Origin: Haloarculaceae archaeon
GTDB taxonomy: Archaea; Halobacteriota; Halobacteria; Halobacteriales; Haloarculaceae
Length of the DNA stretch: 12,257 nucleotides
NCBI GenBank assembly: GCA_018609665.1
Contig: JAHENN010000228.1
Coordinates: 1-12,257 of the forward strand
Reading direction: 5' to 3'
Shown here piece after piece: positions 1 through 5,777 of this stretch. Position 1 is the stretch's first letter. Each line of letters starts with the position of its first letter. A model generated the notes under the pieces. It saw nothing but the letters and a program-made list of their open reading frames with translations, did not search any database and was not told the origin of the DNA. The position numbers and the translations under genes were made by a program.

Positions 1-116
1 CGGCCGCCGACCCCGACGCCGCGCGCGCCGAGCGCACGCGCTGGGACCCCGACCCCGCCGGCACCGGCCGGCGGCAGACGGGGCTGGACCGCTACGCCGG
101 CGACGGGGAGCTATAG
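1..116 (+). CDS. C-terminal end of an unidentified protein (truncated by window edge)
   Basis: From base 3 an open frame of 37 codons runs to a TAG at 114-116. The visible tail is charged and rich in Ala, Asp and Arg (it contains RTRWDPDP and ends LDRYAGDGEL), and codon third positions are almost all G or C, as in a real haloarchaeal gene. Too little is present to name a family. Its stop codon lies inside the palindrome CTATAG (111-116), which also supplies the stop of the metallo-beta-lactamase gene on the other strand, so the two genes are convergent and overlap by six bases. The match in codon usage and the exact abutment make it more likely a gene end than chance. Confidence 0.6.
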   Translation, partial: AADPDAARAERTRWDPDPAGTGRRQTGLDRYAGDGEL

Positions 117-935
117 CGTGAACCGCTCGCCGTCGACGGCCATGTCGTCGTCGAAGGCCTCCTCGGCGGGGATGAAGTGCGAGAGGTGCACGAGTCGGTG
201 GTCGTCCGCCGACAGGTCCGCCGCCAGCGTGCGGGCGCCTTCGATCGTCATGTGTTTGGTGCCGAACGTTCGGAAGGTGCCGTCGTCGTCCGGGTGGGCG
301 CCGCCGAGGGGGTGGTACTCGCAGTGCTTGGCGGGGACGATGCCGTCGACCAAGAGCAGGTCCGCCCCCCGGAGGACGTCCCGCGAGCGGTCCGGGACGG
401 CGTAGCTGGTGTCGCCGGACAGTGCCAGCGTCGCGCCGGTCTCCGGCTGTTCGATCCAGAGCCCGTAGCAGACCAGCGGCGGGTGCTCGACCGGTACGAG
501 CGTCACCTCGAGGCCGCAGGTCTCGACGGCCTCGAACGGCGTCGTCGGTCGGACGGTCACGGCGTCGAGGTAGTCGTAGCTGTCGGCGACGGTTTCGGCG
601 ACGCTCTCGCCGGTTTCGGGGTCCGTCTCGTCCGGCGCGAACACCGGCAACTGGTCGAGCAGCCGGTAGACGTTGCCCAGCCCGTGGAGGTGGTCGAAGT
701 GGATGTGGCTGATACAGGCCGCGTCGGGCAGCGGAACGTCGCGGTCGAGGAACTGTCGGCGGAAGTCGGGACTGGCGTCGACGAGCAGCGACTCGCCGGT
801 CCGCTCGTTGCGGACGTGGACCGAAAATCGAGAGCGCTCGACGCCGCGCTCGACGGCCTCCCGGCAGGTGTCGCAGCCGCAGTTCGGCGTCGGCGTCCCC
901 GTCGTGTCGCCGGTCCCGAGCAGGGTGACCTCCAT
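111..935 (-). CDS. Metallo-beta-lactamase-fold phosphodiesterase, PhnP / RNase Z-like
   Basis: This 274-residue protein has the dinuclear metal site of the metallo-beta-lactamase fold: HIHFDH at residues 77-82, His151, Asp175 in LSGDT, and a C-terminal LVHLSH (His250, His253). Near the N-terminus, Cys19, Cys21 and Cys24 (CGCDTC) match the extra structural zinc site known in PhnP, the phosphoribosyl cyclic phosphodiesterase, with His228 (GTKHMT) as a possible fourth ligand. Hydrolysis of a cyclic phosphate or phosphodiester in the cytoplasm is therefore likely, but the natural substrate is open: no phn genes lie nearby, and the RNase Z exosite arm is not evident. ATG at 935 is chosen because translation begins directly with the strand-forming EVTLLGTGDTTGTP and a TATA-like GTTTAGG lies 26-32 nt upstream. 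The gene lies 39 bp downstream of the AAA+ ATPase on the same strand but appears to have its own promoter. Confidence 0.88.
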   Translation of the reverse strand: MEVTLLGTGDTTGTPTPNCGCDTCREAVERGVERSRFSVHVRNERTGESLLVDASPDFRRQFLDRDVPLPDAACISHIHFDHLHGLGNVYRLLDQLPVFAPDETDPETGESVAETVADSYDYLDAVTVRPTTPFEAVETCGLEVTLVPVEHPPLVCYGLWIEQPETGATLALSGDTSYAVPDRSRDVLRGADLLLVDGIVPAKHCEYHPLGGAHPDDDGTFRTFGTKHMTIEGARTLAADLSADDHRLVHLSHFIPAEEAFDDDMAVDGERFTL

Positions 936-960
936 CGCCTCAATTCAGGGGCGGCGGCGG

Positions 961-967
961 CCTAAAC
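961..967 (-). promoter_or_regulatory. TATA-like element for the metallo-beta-lactamase gene
   Basis: On the minus strand GTTTAGG sits 26-32 nt before the ATG at 935, where haloarchaeal TATA boxes lie on leaderless transcripts. It falls in the 39-bp gap after the ATPase stop. The position fits well; the sequence is only an approximate TATA box. Confidence 0.4.
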
Positions 968-974
968 CCCTCGG

Positions 975-2309
975 TCAGTCGTGGTCGTGGTCGTGGGCGT
1001 GGCCGCCGTCGGAGGCCGTCCCGTCGCCCGCCACCAGCGCGTCGGCGTCGCCCTCGATCATGTCCATGTTCTTCAGGTTGTCCCGCTCCTCGAAGTCCTC
1101 GATGGCGTCGACGAGGTCCGACTGCGTGAGCGTCGTCCGGTCCTCGGTCAGGGCGTCCAGGACGGCCTCCCGGAGCACGAGCCGGAGGTCGCTGCCGGTC
1201 AGCCCCTCGGTCGCCTCCGCCAGCTCGACGGGGTCGAAGTTCTCGACGTCCATCCGGCGGGTGACGATGCCGAGGATGTCCGCCCGCATCCCCAGGTCCG
1301 GCTTCGGGAAGTTGACGATCTCGTCGAACCGGCGCCAGGCGGCGGCGTCCAGCTGGTCGGGGTGGTTGGTCGCGCCGATGAGCAGCACGTCGTCCTGGAT
1401 GAGCGACACCTCGTCGATGCTCTTCAGCAGCGTGTTCACCGCCCGCTTGATGGCGGCGTGCTCGTCGGAGGAGCGCGTCTTGGCGACGAAGTCGAACTCG
1501 TCCATGAAGAGGATACAGGGCGACAGCCGTTTCGCGACCTCGAAGGTCTTGTCGACGTTCTTGGCCGTCTCGCCGAGGTACTGGCTGGTGATCATCGACA
1601 GCTTCACCTCGACGAACGGCAGGTCCAGGTCCCGGGCGAGCGCCCGCGCGACCGACGTCTTGCCGGTTCCCGGCGGGCCGACGAACAGCAGCTTGCCGAT
1701 CTCCCGGAGGCCGATCTCCGCCAGGTAGTCGCGGTGCTCGATGGCCTTGACCACCTTGTGGATCTCGTTTTCCTGGTCGTCGGTCAGCACGAGGTCCTCC
1801 AGCGTCATCTCGATCTCCTCGGGGGCGCGGACCTCCACGAGGTCGAGCATCTCCTCTTCGTCCTCGTCGAACATCTCCTCCAGCAGCGAGTCGATCCACA
1901 CCCGGTCGGCGTGGATGGGGCGGTTCTGCTCGCGGGCGGTCTCGTAGTCGACGTCGTCGAACTCCGCCTCGAAGACGGACGCCAGCGTCGGGTTGCCCGA
2001 CAGCCGGTCGGCGGAGACGCGGTCCAGCAGCCACGACTCGGCCATCTCCCGGTCGGTGAACTCGATCTTCCCGGAGAAGTCGTCCCGGTCGGTGAACATC
2101 AGCCCCGAGACCGCCTCCCAGGGGCGCTCGATGCCGGTCGCGGCGGCGGCCGTCGAGTTGGTCGTCGTCAGCGGCCGCTCGACCTCGCCGTCCTCCCAGA
2201 AGACCCGTCGGTACCGCGGCGGCAGGTCCCGCTCGTCCAGCTCCTGGTTTTCCGTGTAGATGGACGCAGTCAGCAGAAACTCGACGACTTCAAGCTCGGG
2301 GCTGCTCAT
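975..2309 (-). CDS. AAA+ ATPase with acidic N-terminal domain and His/Asp tail
   Basis: The 444-residue protein carries one AAA module: Walker A GPPGTGKT (211-218), pore-loop-like YLG (244-246), Walker B CILFMDEFD (265-273), sensor 1 Asn315 in GATNHPDQ, and a paired arginine finger Arg326-Arg327 in WRRFDE. A helical lid with GLTGSDLRL (369-377) follows. This is the layout of the classical Cdc48/Vps4/FtsH clade, which remodels or unfolds proteins, but no protease or second AAA ring is present. Residues 1-200 form a separate, very acidic region (FDEDEEE around 147-153) that probably selects partners. The C-terminus ends in alternating His and Asp (437-444), a possible metal-binding tail. ATG at 2309 is supported by a TATA-like TTATAC 26-31 nt upstream. 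The gene diverges from the thiolase gene and precedes the metallo-hydrolase gene. Substrate and process cannot be told from sequence. Confidence 0.85.
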   Translation of the reverse strand: MSSPELEVVEFLLTASIYTENQELDERDLPPRYRRVFWEDGEVERPLTTTNSTAAAATGIERPWEAVSGLMFTDRDDFSGKIEFTDREMAESWLLDRVSADRLSGNPTLASVFEAEFDDVDYETAREQNRPIHADRVWIDSLLEEMFDEDEEEMLDLVEVRAPEEIEMTLEDLVLTDDQENEIHKVVKAIEHRDYLAEIGLREIGKLLFVGPPGTGKTSVARALARDLDLPFVEVKLSMITSQYLGETAKNVDKTFEVAKRLSPCILFMDEFDFVAKTRSSDEHAAIKRAVNTLLKSIDEVSLIQDDVLLIGATNHPDQLDAAAWRRFDEIVNFPKPDLGMRADILGIVTRRMDVENFDPVELAEATEGLTGSDLRLVLREAVLDALTEDRTTLTQSDLVDAIEDFEERDNLKNMDMIEGDADALVAGDGTASDGGHAHDHDHD

Positions 2310-2334
2310 TCCCCAATATATTGCCGGGCAACCG

Positions 2335-2340
2335 GTATAA
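2335..2340 (-). promoter_or_regulatory. TATA box for the AAA+ ATPase gene
   Basis: TTATAC on the minus strand lies 26-31 nt before the ATG at 2309 in a locally AT-rich stretch, which predicts a leaderless or nearly leaderless mRNA. A second AT-rich patch (2315-2321) is too close to the start codon to be the TATA box. Confidence 0.5.
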
Positions 2341-2446
2341 GCCCGTCGAAACCAGCGGCCTCTCCGTCGCCGCCCCCGGCGCCACGATTAACGATGTAAG
2401 CACACAGCCCGGCTGGCGTGACGGCTGAAGCGGGCCGGAGAGACAG

Positions 2447-2454
2447 GATTAACG
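2447..2454 (+). promoter_or_regulatory. Probable TATA-like element for the thiolase gene
   Basis: GATTAACG lies 27-34 nt before the ATG at 2481. The same octamer occurs 61 bp upstream at 2386-2393 within the divergent ATPase/thiolase intergenic region. The downstream copy is correctly placed for a leaderless thiolase transcript; the upstream copy has no start codon at the right distance and could be a binding site or chance. Confidence 0.4.
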
Positions 2455-2480
2455 TAGTGGGGGCCGAAGGCCGGAGCCGT

Positions 2481-3635
2481 ATGAGCGATTCCACACCGGT
2501 CGTCGTGCGAGCGTACCGGACCCCGTTCGGCAAGGAGGACGGCGTCTTCTCGGAGGTCCGCCCGGAGGACCTCTCGATCCCCCTGGTCGACGAGATACTC
2601 GGCGACACCGGCCTCACCGGCGAGGACGTCGACGACCTCAAGTGGGGCTGTGCCCAGCAGCGCGGCGAGCAGGGCAACAACATGGCCCGGGTCATCGCGC
2701 TGATGTCCGAGCTCGGCGAGGCGACGCCGGCGACCACGATCAACCGCTGGTGTGCCTCCTCCGCCGAGGCCGTCATCAGCGCCGCCGACGCGATCCGGGC
2801 CGGCCAGCGGGACTGCATCATCGCCGGCGGCGTCGAGTCGATGTCCCGGGTGAAGATGGGCGGGAACAACGACATCCACCCCGGGCTCAACGACCACCAC
2901 AACATCGCGGCGCTGCAGATGGGCATCACCGCCGAGGAGGTCGCCGAGCGGTACGACGTCACCCGCGAGGAGCAGGACGCCTACGCCGCCCGCTCGCAGC
3001 AGCGGGCCTGCGCCGCCACCGAGGAGGGCCGCTTCGACGACGAGATCGTCCCCGTCACGGGCCACGACGACGACGGCGAGGAGATCATCGTCGAGGAGGA
3101 CGAGGGCCTGCGGCCCGGAACGACCGAGGAGAAGCTCGCCGAACTGCCGACCGTCTTCAAGTCCGACGGCACCGTCACGCCGGGCAACGCCTCCCAGACG
3201 ACCGACGGCGCCGCCGCGCTGCTGGTGACGTCGCGGGCCTTCGCCGAGGAGCACGGCCTCGAGGAGCTGGCCGAGATCGGCAACAACGCCGTCGCCGGCG
3301 TCGAGCCCGAGGTGATGGGCATCGGCCCCATCCCCGCGTGCGAGAACCTCTTCGAGCGCTCCGGCACGACCGCCGACGACTACGACCTCGTCGAACTGAA
3401 CGAGGCCTTCGCCTCCCAGTGTTACCACTGCCAGCGGGAACTCGGCTTCGACGACGAGATTTACAATGTCAACGGCGGCGCCATCGCCATCGGCCACCCC
3501 CTGGGCGCCTCCGGCGCACGGCTGCCCGTGACGCTCATCCACGAGATGCGGAAGCGCGACGACGCCGAGCGCGGCCTCGCGACCGAGTGCGTCGGCTTCG
3601 GCCAGGGCGCTGCCATCGAGTTCCACGTCGACTGA
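2481..3635 (+). CDS. Thiolase (acetyl-CoA C-acyltransferase)
   Basis: The 384-residue protein matches a full-length thiolase. The nucleophilic Cys91 lies in NRWCASSAEA, NEAF spans 307-310, the active-site His339 lies in NGGAIAIGHPLGASGAR, and the second catalytic Cys370 lies in CVGFGQGAA. All three catalytic groups are intact, so it should catalyse thiolytic cleavage of 3-oxoacyl-CoA or its reverse, acetoacetyl-CoA formation, in the cytoplasm. The motifs resemble FadA-type degradative thiolases more than the archaeal mevalonate-pathway thiolase, which usually neighbours HMG-CoA synthase and a DUF35 partner; neither is present here. The open frame extends upstream to 2418, but ATG at 2481 is preferred: it begins the conserved core (VVVRAYRTPFGK) and has a TATA-like element at the right distance. 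No other beta-oxidation gene is adjacent, so chain-length preference is unknown. Confidence 0.93.
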   Translation: MSDSTPVVVRAYRTPFGKEDGVFSEVRPEDLSIPLVDEILGDTGLTGEDVDDLKWGCAQQRGEQGNNMARVIALMSELGEATPATTINRWCASSAEAVISAADAIRAGQRDCIIAGGVESMSRVKMGGNNDIHPGLNDHHNIAALQMGITAEEVAERYDVTREEQDAYAARSQQRACAATEEGRFDDEIVPVTGHDDDGEEIIVEEDEGLRPGTTEEKLAELPTVFKSDGTVTPGNASQTTDGAAALLVTSRAFAEEHGLEELAEIGNNAVAGVEPEVMGIGPIPACENLFERSGTTADDYDLVELNEAFASQCYHCQRELGFDDEIYNVNGGAIAIGHPLGASGARLPVTLIHEMRKRDDAERGLATECVGFGQGAAIEFHVD

Positions 3636-3668
3636 CGGCCCCCCGACCCGTCGCTGCCTCCGCCACCA

Positions 3669-3675
3669 TTTTAGA
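3669..3675 (+). promoter_or_regulatory. TATA box for the 75-residue membrane protein gene
   Basis: TTTTAGA lies 24-30 nt before ATG 3699 in the 63-bp gap after the thiolase stop. It indicates separate, leaderless transcription and favours ATG 3699 over the in-frame GTG one codon earlier. Confidence 0.5.
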
Positions 3676-3698
3676 GCCTTGCCCGTCTGTGAGTCGTG

Positions 3699-3926
3699 AT
3701 GGAGACACCGGACAGCGACCTCGGCGTCTACGCCCTCGCGGGCGCGTTCGCCGTTGTGGTTTCCCTCGTCGCCATCGCCGTGCTGGCCTTCGCGACGGAC
3801 GTTCCGCTCACGCTGCGGACGACGGCGACGCTCTCCGGCGGGTTCCTGCTGTTCATGGGTTCGTACGTCGCTGCGATGGCCATCTACCGGGGCGTCGATT
3901 CCGGGGACCCGGACGGAAGCCGGTGA
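3699..3926 (+). CDS. Small two-helix membrane protein, unknown function
   Basis: A 75-residue protein with two clear hydrophobic segments, about residues 10-31 (YALAGAFAVVVSLVAIAVLA) and 44-62 (LSGGFLLFMGSYVAAMAIY), joined by a short loop and ending in a polar Asp/Gly/Ser tail. The N-terminus is acidic (METPDSD) and there is no cleavage site, so it is most likely an integral membrane protein. I do not recognise the family. A well-placed TATA box and GC-rich third positions support it as a real gene. It lies 63 bp after the thiolase gene and 71 bp before a second small membrane protein on the same strand. Confidence 0.7.
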   Translation: METPDSDLGVYALAGAFAVVVSLVAIAVLAFATDVPLTLRTTATLSGGFLLFMGSYVAAMAIYRGVDSGDPDGSR

Positions 3927-3997
3927 CGCGCCGTCCGCCGGGCGGGGCCGACTGGTCGACCAAAAGACACATTCCGAACCCCGTTGACCCGCCGGGT

Positions 3998-4213
3998 ATG
4001 ACCAACCCCCTGCTCGGCACCCTTCTCATCGGGTTCGGCCTCCTCGGGGCGGTGCGGCCCCGCACTGTGGCCCGGTTCGAGGAGCAACTCGACGCCATCG
4101 GCAGCAAGCGCTCGTGGGACGAGGTCAAACCCGCCGAGTGGAAGGTGCTGCTCACCCGCGGGGCTGGCATCTTCCTCGTCCTGTTCGGCGTGTTCGTCCT
4201 GTTCGACGTGTGA
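3998..4213 (+). CDS. Small two-helix membrane protein, possibly DUF6199-like
   Basis: A 71-residue protein starting MTNPLLGTLLIGFGLLGAVRP, with hydrophobic helices at about 4-19 and 54-71 separated by an amphipathic, charged linker (RTVARFEEQLDAIGSKRSWDEVKPAEWKVLLTR). The N-terminal helix followed by an Arg/Pro turn, a Trp-containing linker and a TRGAGIF second helix recall small membrane proteins grouped as DUF6199. That is a memory-based resemblance and was not tested. ATG 3998 is the only ATG that includes the whole first helix. An AT-rich CAAAAGA lies 31-37 nt upstream, slightly far for a TATA box, so cotranscription with the preceding small gene is possible. Function unknown. Confidence 0.68.
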   Translation: MTNPLLGTLLIGFGLLGAVRPRTVARFEEQLDAIGSKRSWDEVKPAEWKVLLTRGAGIFLVLFGVFVLFDV

Positions 4214-4240
4214 AACGCCGGAACTCGTTGGGGGAGCGAA

Positions 4241-4265
4241 CGCGGCCGGCGGTCGCCGGCCCGCG
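4241..4265. terminator. Strong hairpin between convergent genes
   Basis: GGCCGGC (4244-4250) and GCCGGCC (4255-4261) form a perfect seven-pair stem with a four-base loop. CGC (4241-4243) and GCG (4263-4265) extend it to ten pairs if base 4262 is bulged. It lies in the 62-bp gap between the convergent small membrane gene (stop 4213) and hisB (stop 4276), the right place for a two-way terminator or mRNA 3'-end stabiliser. No T-run follows, and haloarchaeal termination normally uses T-tracts, so the role is inferred from position only. Confidence 0.35.
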
Positions 4266-4275
4266 ACGCCGGGGC

Positions 4276-4863
4276 CTACAGTTCGCCCTTCGTCGACGGC
4301 GTGTCGCCGCGCCGGTCGTCGATCCGCGTGGCGTCGTCCAGCGCCCGCGCCAGCGCCTTGAACAGCGCCTCGACCTCGTGGTGGGCGTTGTCGCCGTCGA
4401 CGGCGGCGTGCAGCGTCAGGCCGGCGTTCGTCGCCAGCGACTCCGCGAAGTGCCGCGCCATGTCGCTGGTGAACCCGCCCACCGAGGGCTGGGAGAAGCC
4501 GCCCTCGAAGTAGAACCGCGGCCGGCCGGAGACGTCGACGACGACGTCGGCGACGGCCTCGTCCAGCGGCACCCGGCGGTCGGCGTAGCGGACGATGCCG
4601 CGCTTGTCGCCGAGCGCCTCCTCGAGGGCCTCGCCGACGGCGATGCCGACGTCCTCGACGGTGTGGTGGTCGTCGATTCCCAGGTCGCCGTCGCACCGCA
4701 CCGTCAGGTCGAAGAGGCCGTGCTTCGCGAGCGACTCCAGCATGTGGTCGAAGAAGCCGACGCCGGTGTCGACGGTGGCGTCGCCGTCGCCGTCGAGGGC
4801 GAGCGTCACCTCGATCTCCGTCTCGGCCGTCTCCCGCGTGACCGCCGCCGTCCGGTCCGTCAT
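4276..4863 (-). CDS. hisB: Imidazoleglycerol-phosphate dehydratase
   Basis: The 195-residue protein dehydrates imidazole glycerol phosphate to imidazole acetol phosphate, the sixth step of histidine synthesis. Characteristic manganese-binding motifs are intact: GFFDHMLE (His40), KHG (His48), DDHHTVED (His66, His67, Glu70), RHF (His138) and NAHHEVEA (His161, His162, Glu164). Its length matches stand-alone HisB; there is no fused histidinol phosphatase domain as in enterobacteria. An in-frame GTG exists at 4872, but ATG at 4863 (MTDRTAAVTRET) is the family-like start and has CTTGTAG 21-27 nt upstream. The gene lies 99 bp downstream of hisA on the same strand; the gap and separate promoter-like element suggest it need not be cotranscribed. 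Function is firmly assigned. Confidence 0.96.
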   Translation of the reverse strand: MTDRTAAVTRETAETEIEVTLALDGDGDATVDTGVGFFDHMLESLAKHGLFDLTVRCDGDLGIDDHHTVEDVGIAVGEALEEALGDKRGIVRYADRRVPLDEAVADVVVDVSGRPRFYFEGGFSQPSVGGFTSDMARHFAESLATNAGLTLHAAVDGDNAHHEVEALFKALARALDDATRIDDRRGDTPSTKGEL

Positions 4864-4928
4864 GGCTACCACTTTTCGCGCACCTACAAGGCGGTTGCGG
4901 CGTCGTGCCGGCCGGGTGCGGCGGGCGT

Positions 4929-4948
4929 CCGTCGCCGGACCGCGACGG
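4929..4948. terminator. Inverted repeat just downstream of hisA
   Basis: CCGTCGC (4929-4935) and GCGACGG (4942-4948) pair perfectly around a six-base loop, 14 bp beyond the hisA stop. The nonamer GCGGGCGTC flanks it as direct repeats at 4921-4929 and 4948-4956. It could be a processing or termination hairpin for hisA mRNA. There is no T-tract, and high GC makes such stems more common by chance. Confidence 0.25.
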
Positions 4949-4962
4949 CGGGCGTCGCCCGC

Positions 4963-5685
4963 TCAGAGGTCGTTCGCCTCGGCGAGGGTGAACCGTCCCT
5001 CGTACAGCGCGGTTCCGACGACGGCGGCGGCGGCGCCGGCGCCCCGGAGCGTCCGGAGGTCGTCGAGCGAGGCGACCCCGCCCGAGGCGACGACCGGGAC
5101 GTCGACGGCGTCGACGACCTCGGCGACGAGGTCCCGGCGGACGCCCTCCATCCGGCCCTCGACGTCGACGTCGGTGAACAGCACCGCCGCGGCGCCTTCC
5201 GTCTCGTAGCGGGCGGCGGCCTCGGCGGGGTCGAGGCCGGTGCCCTCGGTCCACCCGGAGACGACGACCTCGCCGTCGCTGGCGTCGAGACTCACCACCA
5301 CGCTGTCGGGGAAGTCCTCGGCTATCGCGCCGACGATGGCGGGGTTCTCGACGGCGGCGGTGCCGAGGATGACCCGGTCGACGCCGGCGTCGAGCAGCCG
5401 GCAGGCGTCGTGGGCGGTCCGGACGCCGCCGCCGAACTGGACGTCGATGTCGTCGTCGACGGCCCCGAGGACGGCCTCCAGGGCGTCGGCGTTGGCGCGG
5501 TCGCCCTCGAAGGCGCCGTCGAGGTCGACGAGATGCAGCGTCCCGGCGCCGGCGTCGACCCACCGCTCGGCGGCCTCGACCGGGTCGCCGTACCGCGTGC
5601 CCGTGCCGCGCTCGCCGCCGACCAACTGGACCACCTCGCCGTCCTGCATGTCGACCGCGGGGACGACCTCGAACGTGGGGAACAT
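4963..5685 (-). CDS. hisA: Phosphoribosylformimino-5-aminoimidazole carboxamide ribotide (ProFAR) isomerase
   Basis: The 240-residue (beta/alpha)8-barrel protein catalyses the Amadori isomerisation of ProFAR to PRFAR, the fourth step of histidine synthesis. Visible markers are the first catalytic Asp12 in VPAVDMQDG, LHLVDLDGAFEG (50-61), the phosphate-binding FGGGVRT (84-90) and RVILGTAA (104-111), the second catalytic Asp134 in VSLDASDGEVVVSGW, and C-terminal PVVASGGVAS plus VVGTALYEGRF. It lacks HisF signatures. The frame opens at 5712, but ATG 5685 (MFPTFEVVPAVD) is chosen: the longer form would place the TATA-like element at 5709-5716 inside the coding region, whereas from 5685 it sits at the standard distance. 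It is divergent from the phosphate-type permease gene with a 92-bp shared promoter region. Confidence 0.96.
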   Translation of the reverse strand: MFPTFEVVPAVDMQDGEVVQLVGGERGTGTRYGDPVEAAERWVDAGAGTLHLVDLDGAFEGDRANADALEAVLGAVDDDIDVQFGGGVRTAHDACRLLDAGVDRVILGTAAVENPAIVGAIAEDFPDSVVVSLDASDGEVVVSGWTEGTGLDPAEAAARYETEGAAAVLFTDVDVEGRMEGVRRDLVAEVVDAVDVPVVASGGVASLDDLRTLRGAGAAAAVVGTALYEGRFTLAEANDL

Positions 5686-5708
5686 GTCGGAAGCCGGGGC
5701 GCGCGGCG

Positions 5709-5716
5709 ACAAAAGC
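5709..5716 (-). promoter_or_regulatory. TATA-like element for hisA
   Basis: GCTTTTGT on the minus strand places the four T residues (5711-5714) 26-29 nt before ATG 5685, consistent with leaderless transcription and with that start codon. Confidence 0.45.
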
Positions 5717-5746
5717 GTACCCGTGTGCCCGCTGCCCGAACGCGAC

Positions 5747-5753
5747 GCTTATC
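5747..5753 (+). promoter_or_regulatory. TATA box for the PiT-type permease gene
   Basis: GCTTATC lies 25-31 nt before ATG 5778. Together with the opposed hisA element about 30 bp away it makes a compact divergent promoter region. It favours ATG 5778 over the in-frame GTG at 5766. Confidence 0.5.
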
Positions 5754-5777
5754 TGACACCCGAGCGTGACTACGGAC

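Noticed and set aside
981..2399. A 472-codon plus-strand frame opposite the AAA+ ATPase
   Set aside because: Val/Asp/Leu/Arg-rich complement of a gene with complete Walker A, Walker B and arginine-finger motifs.
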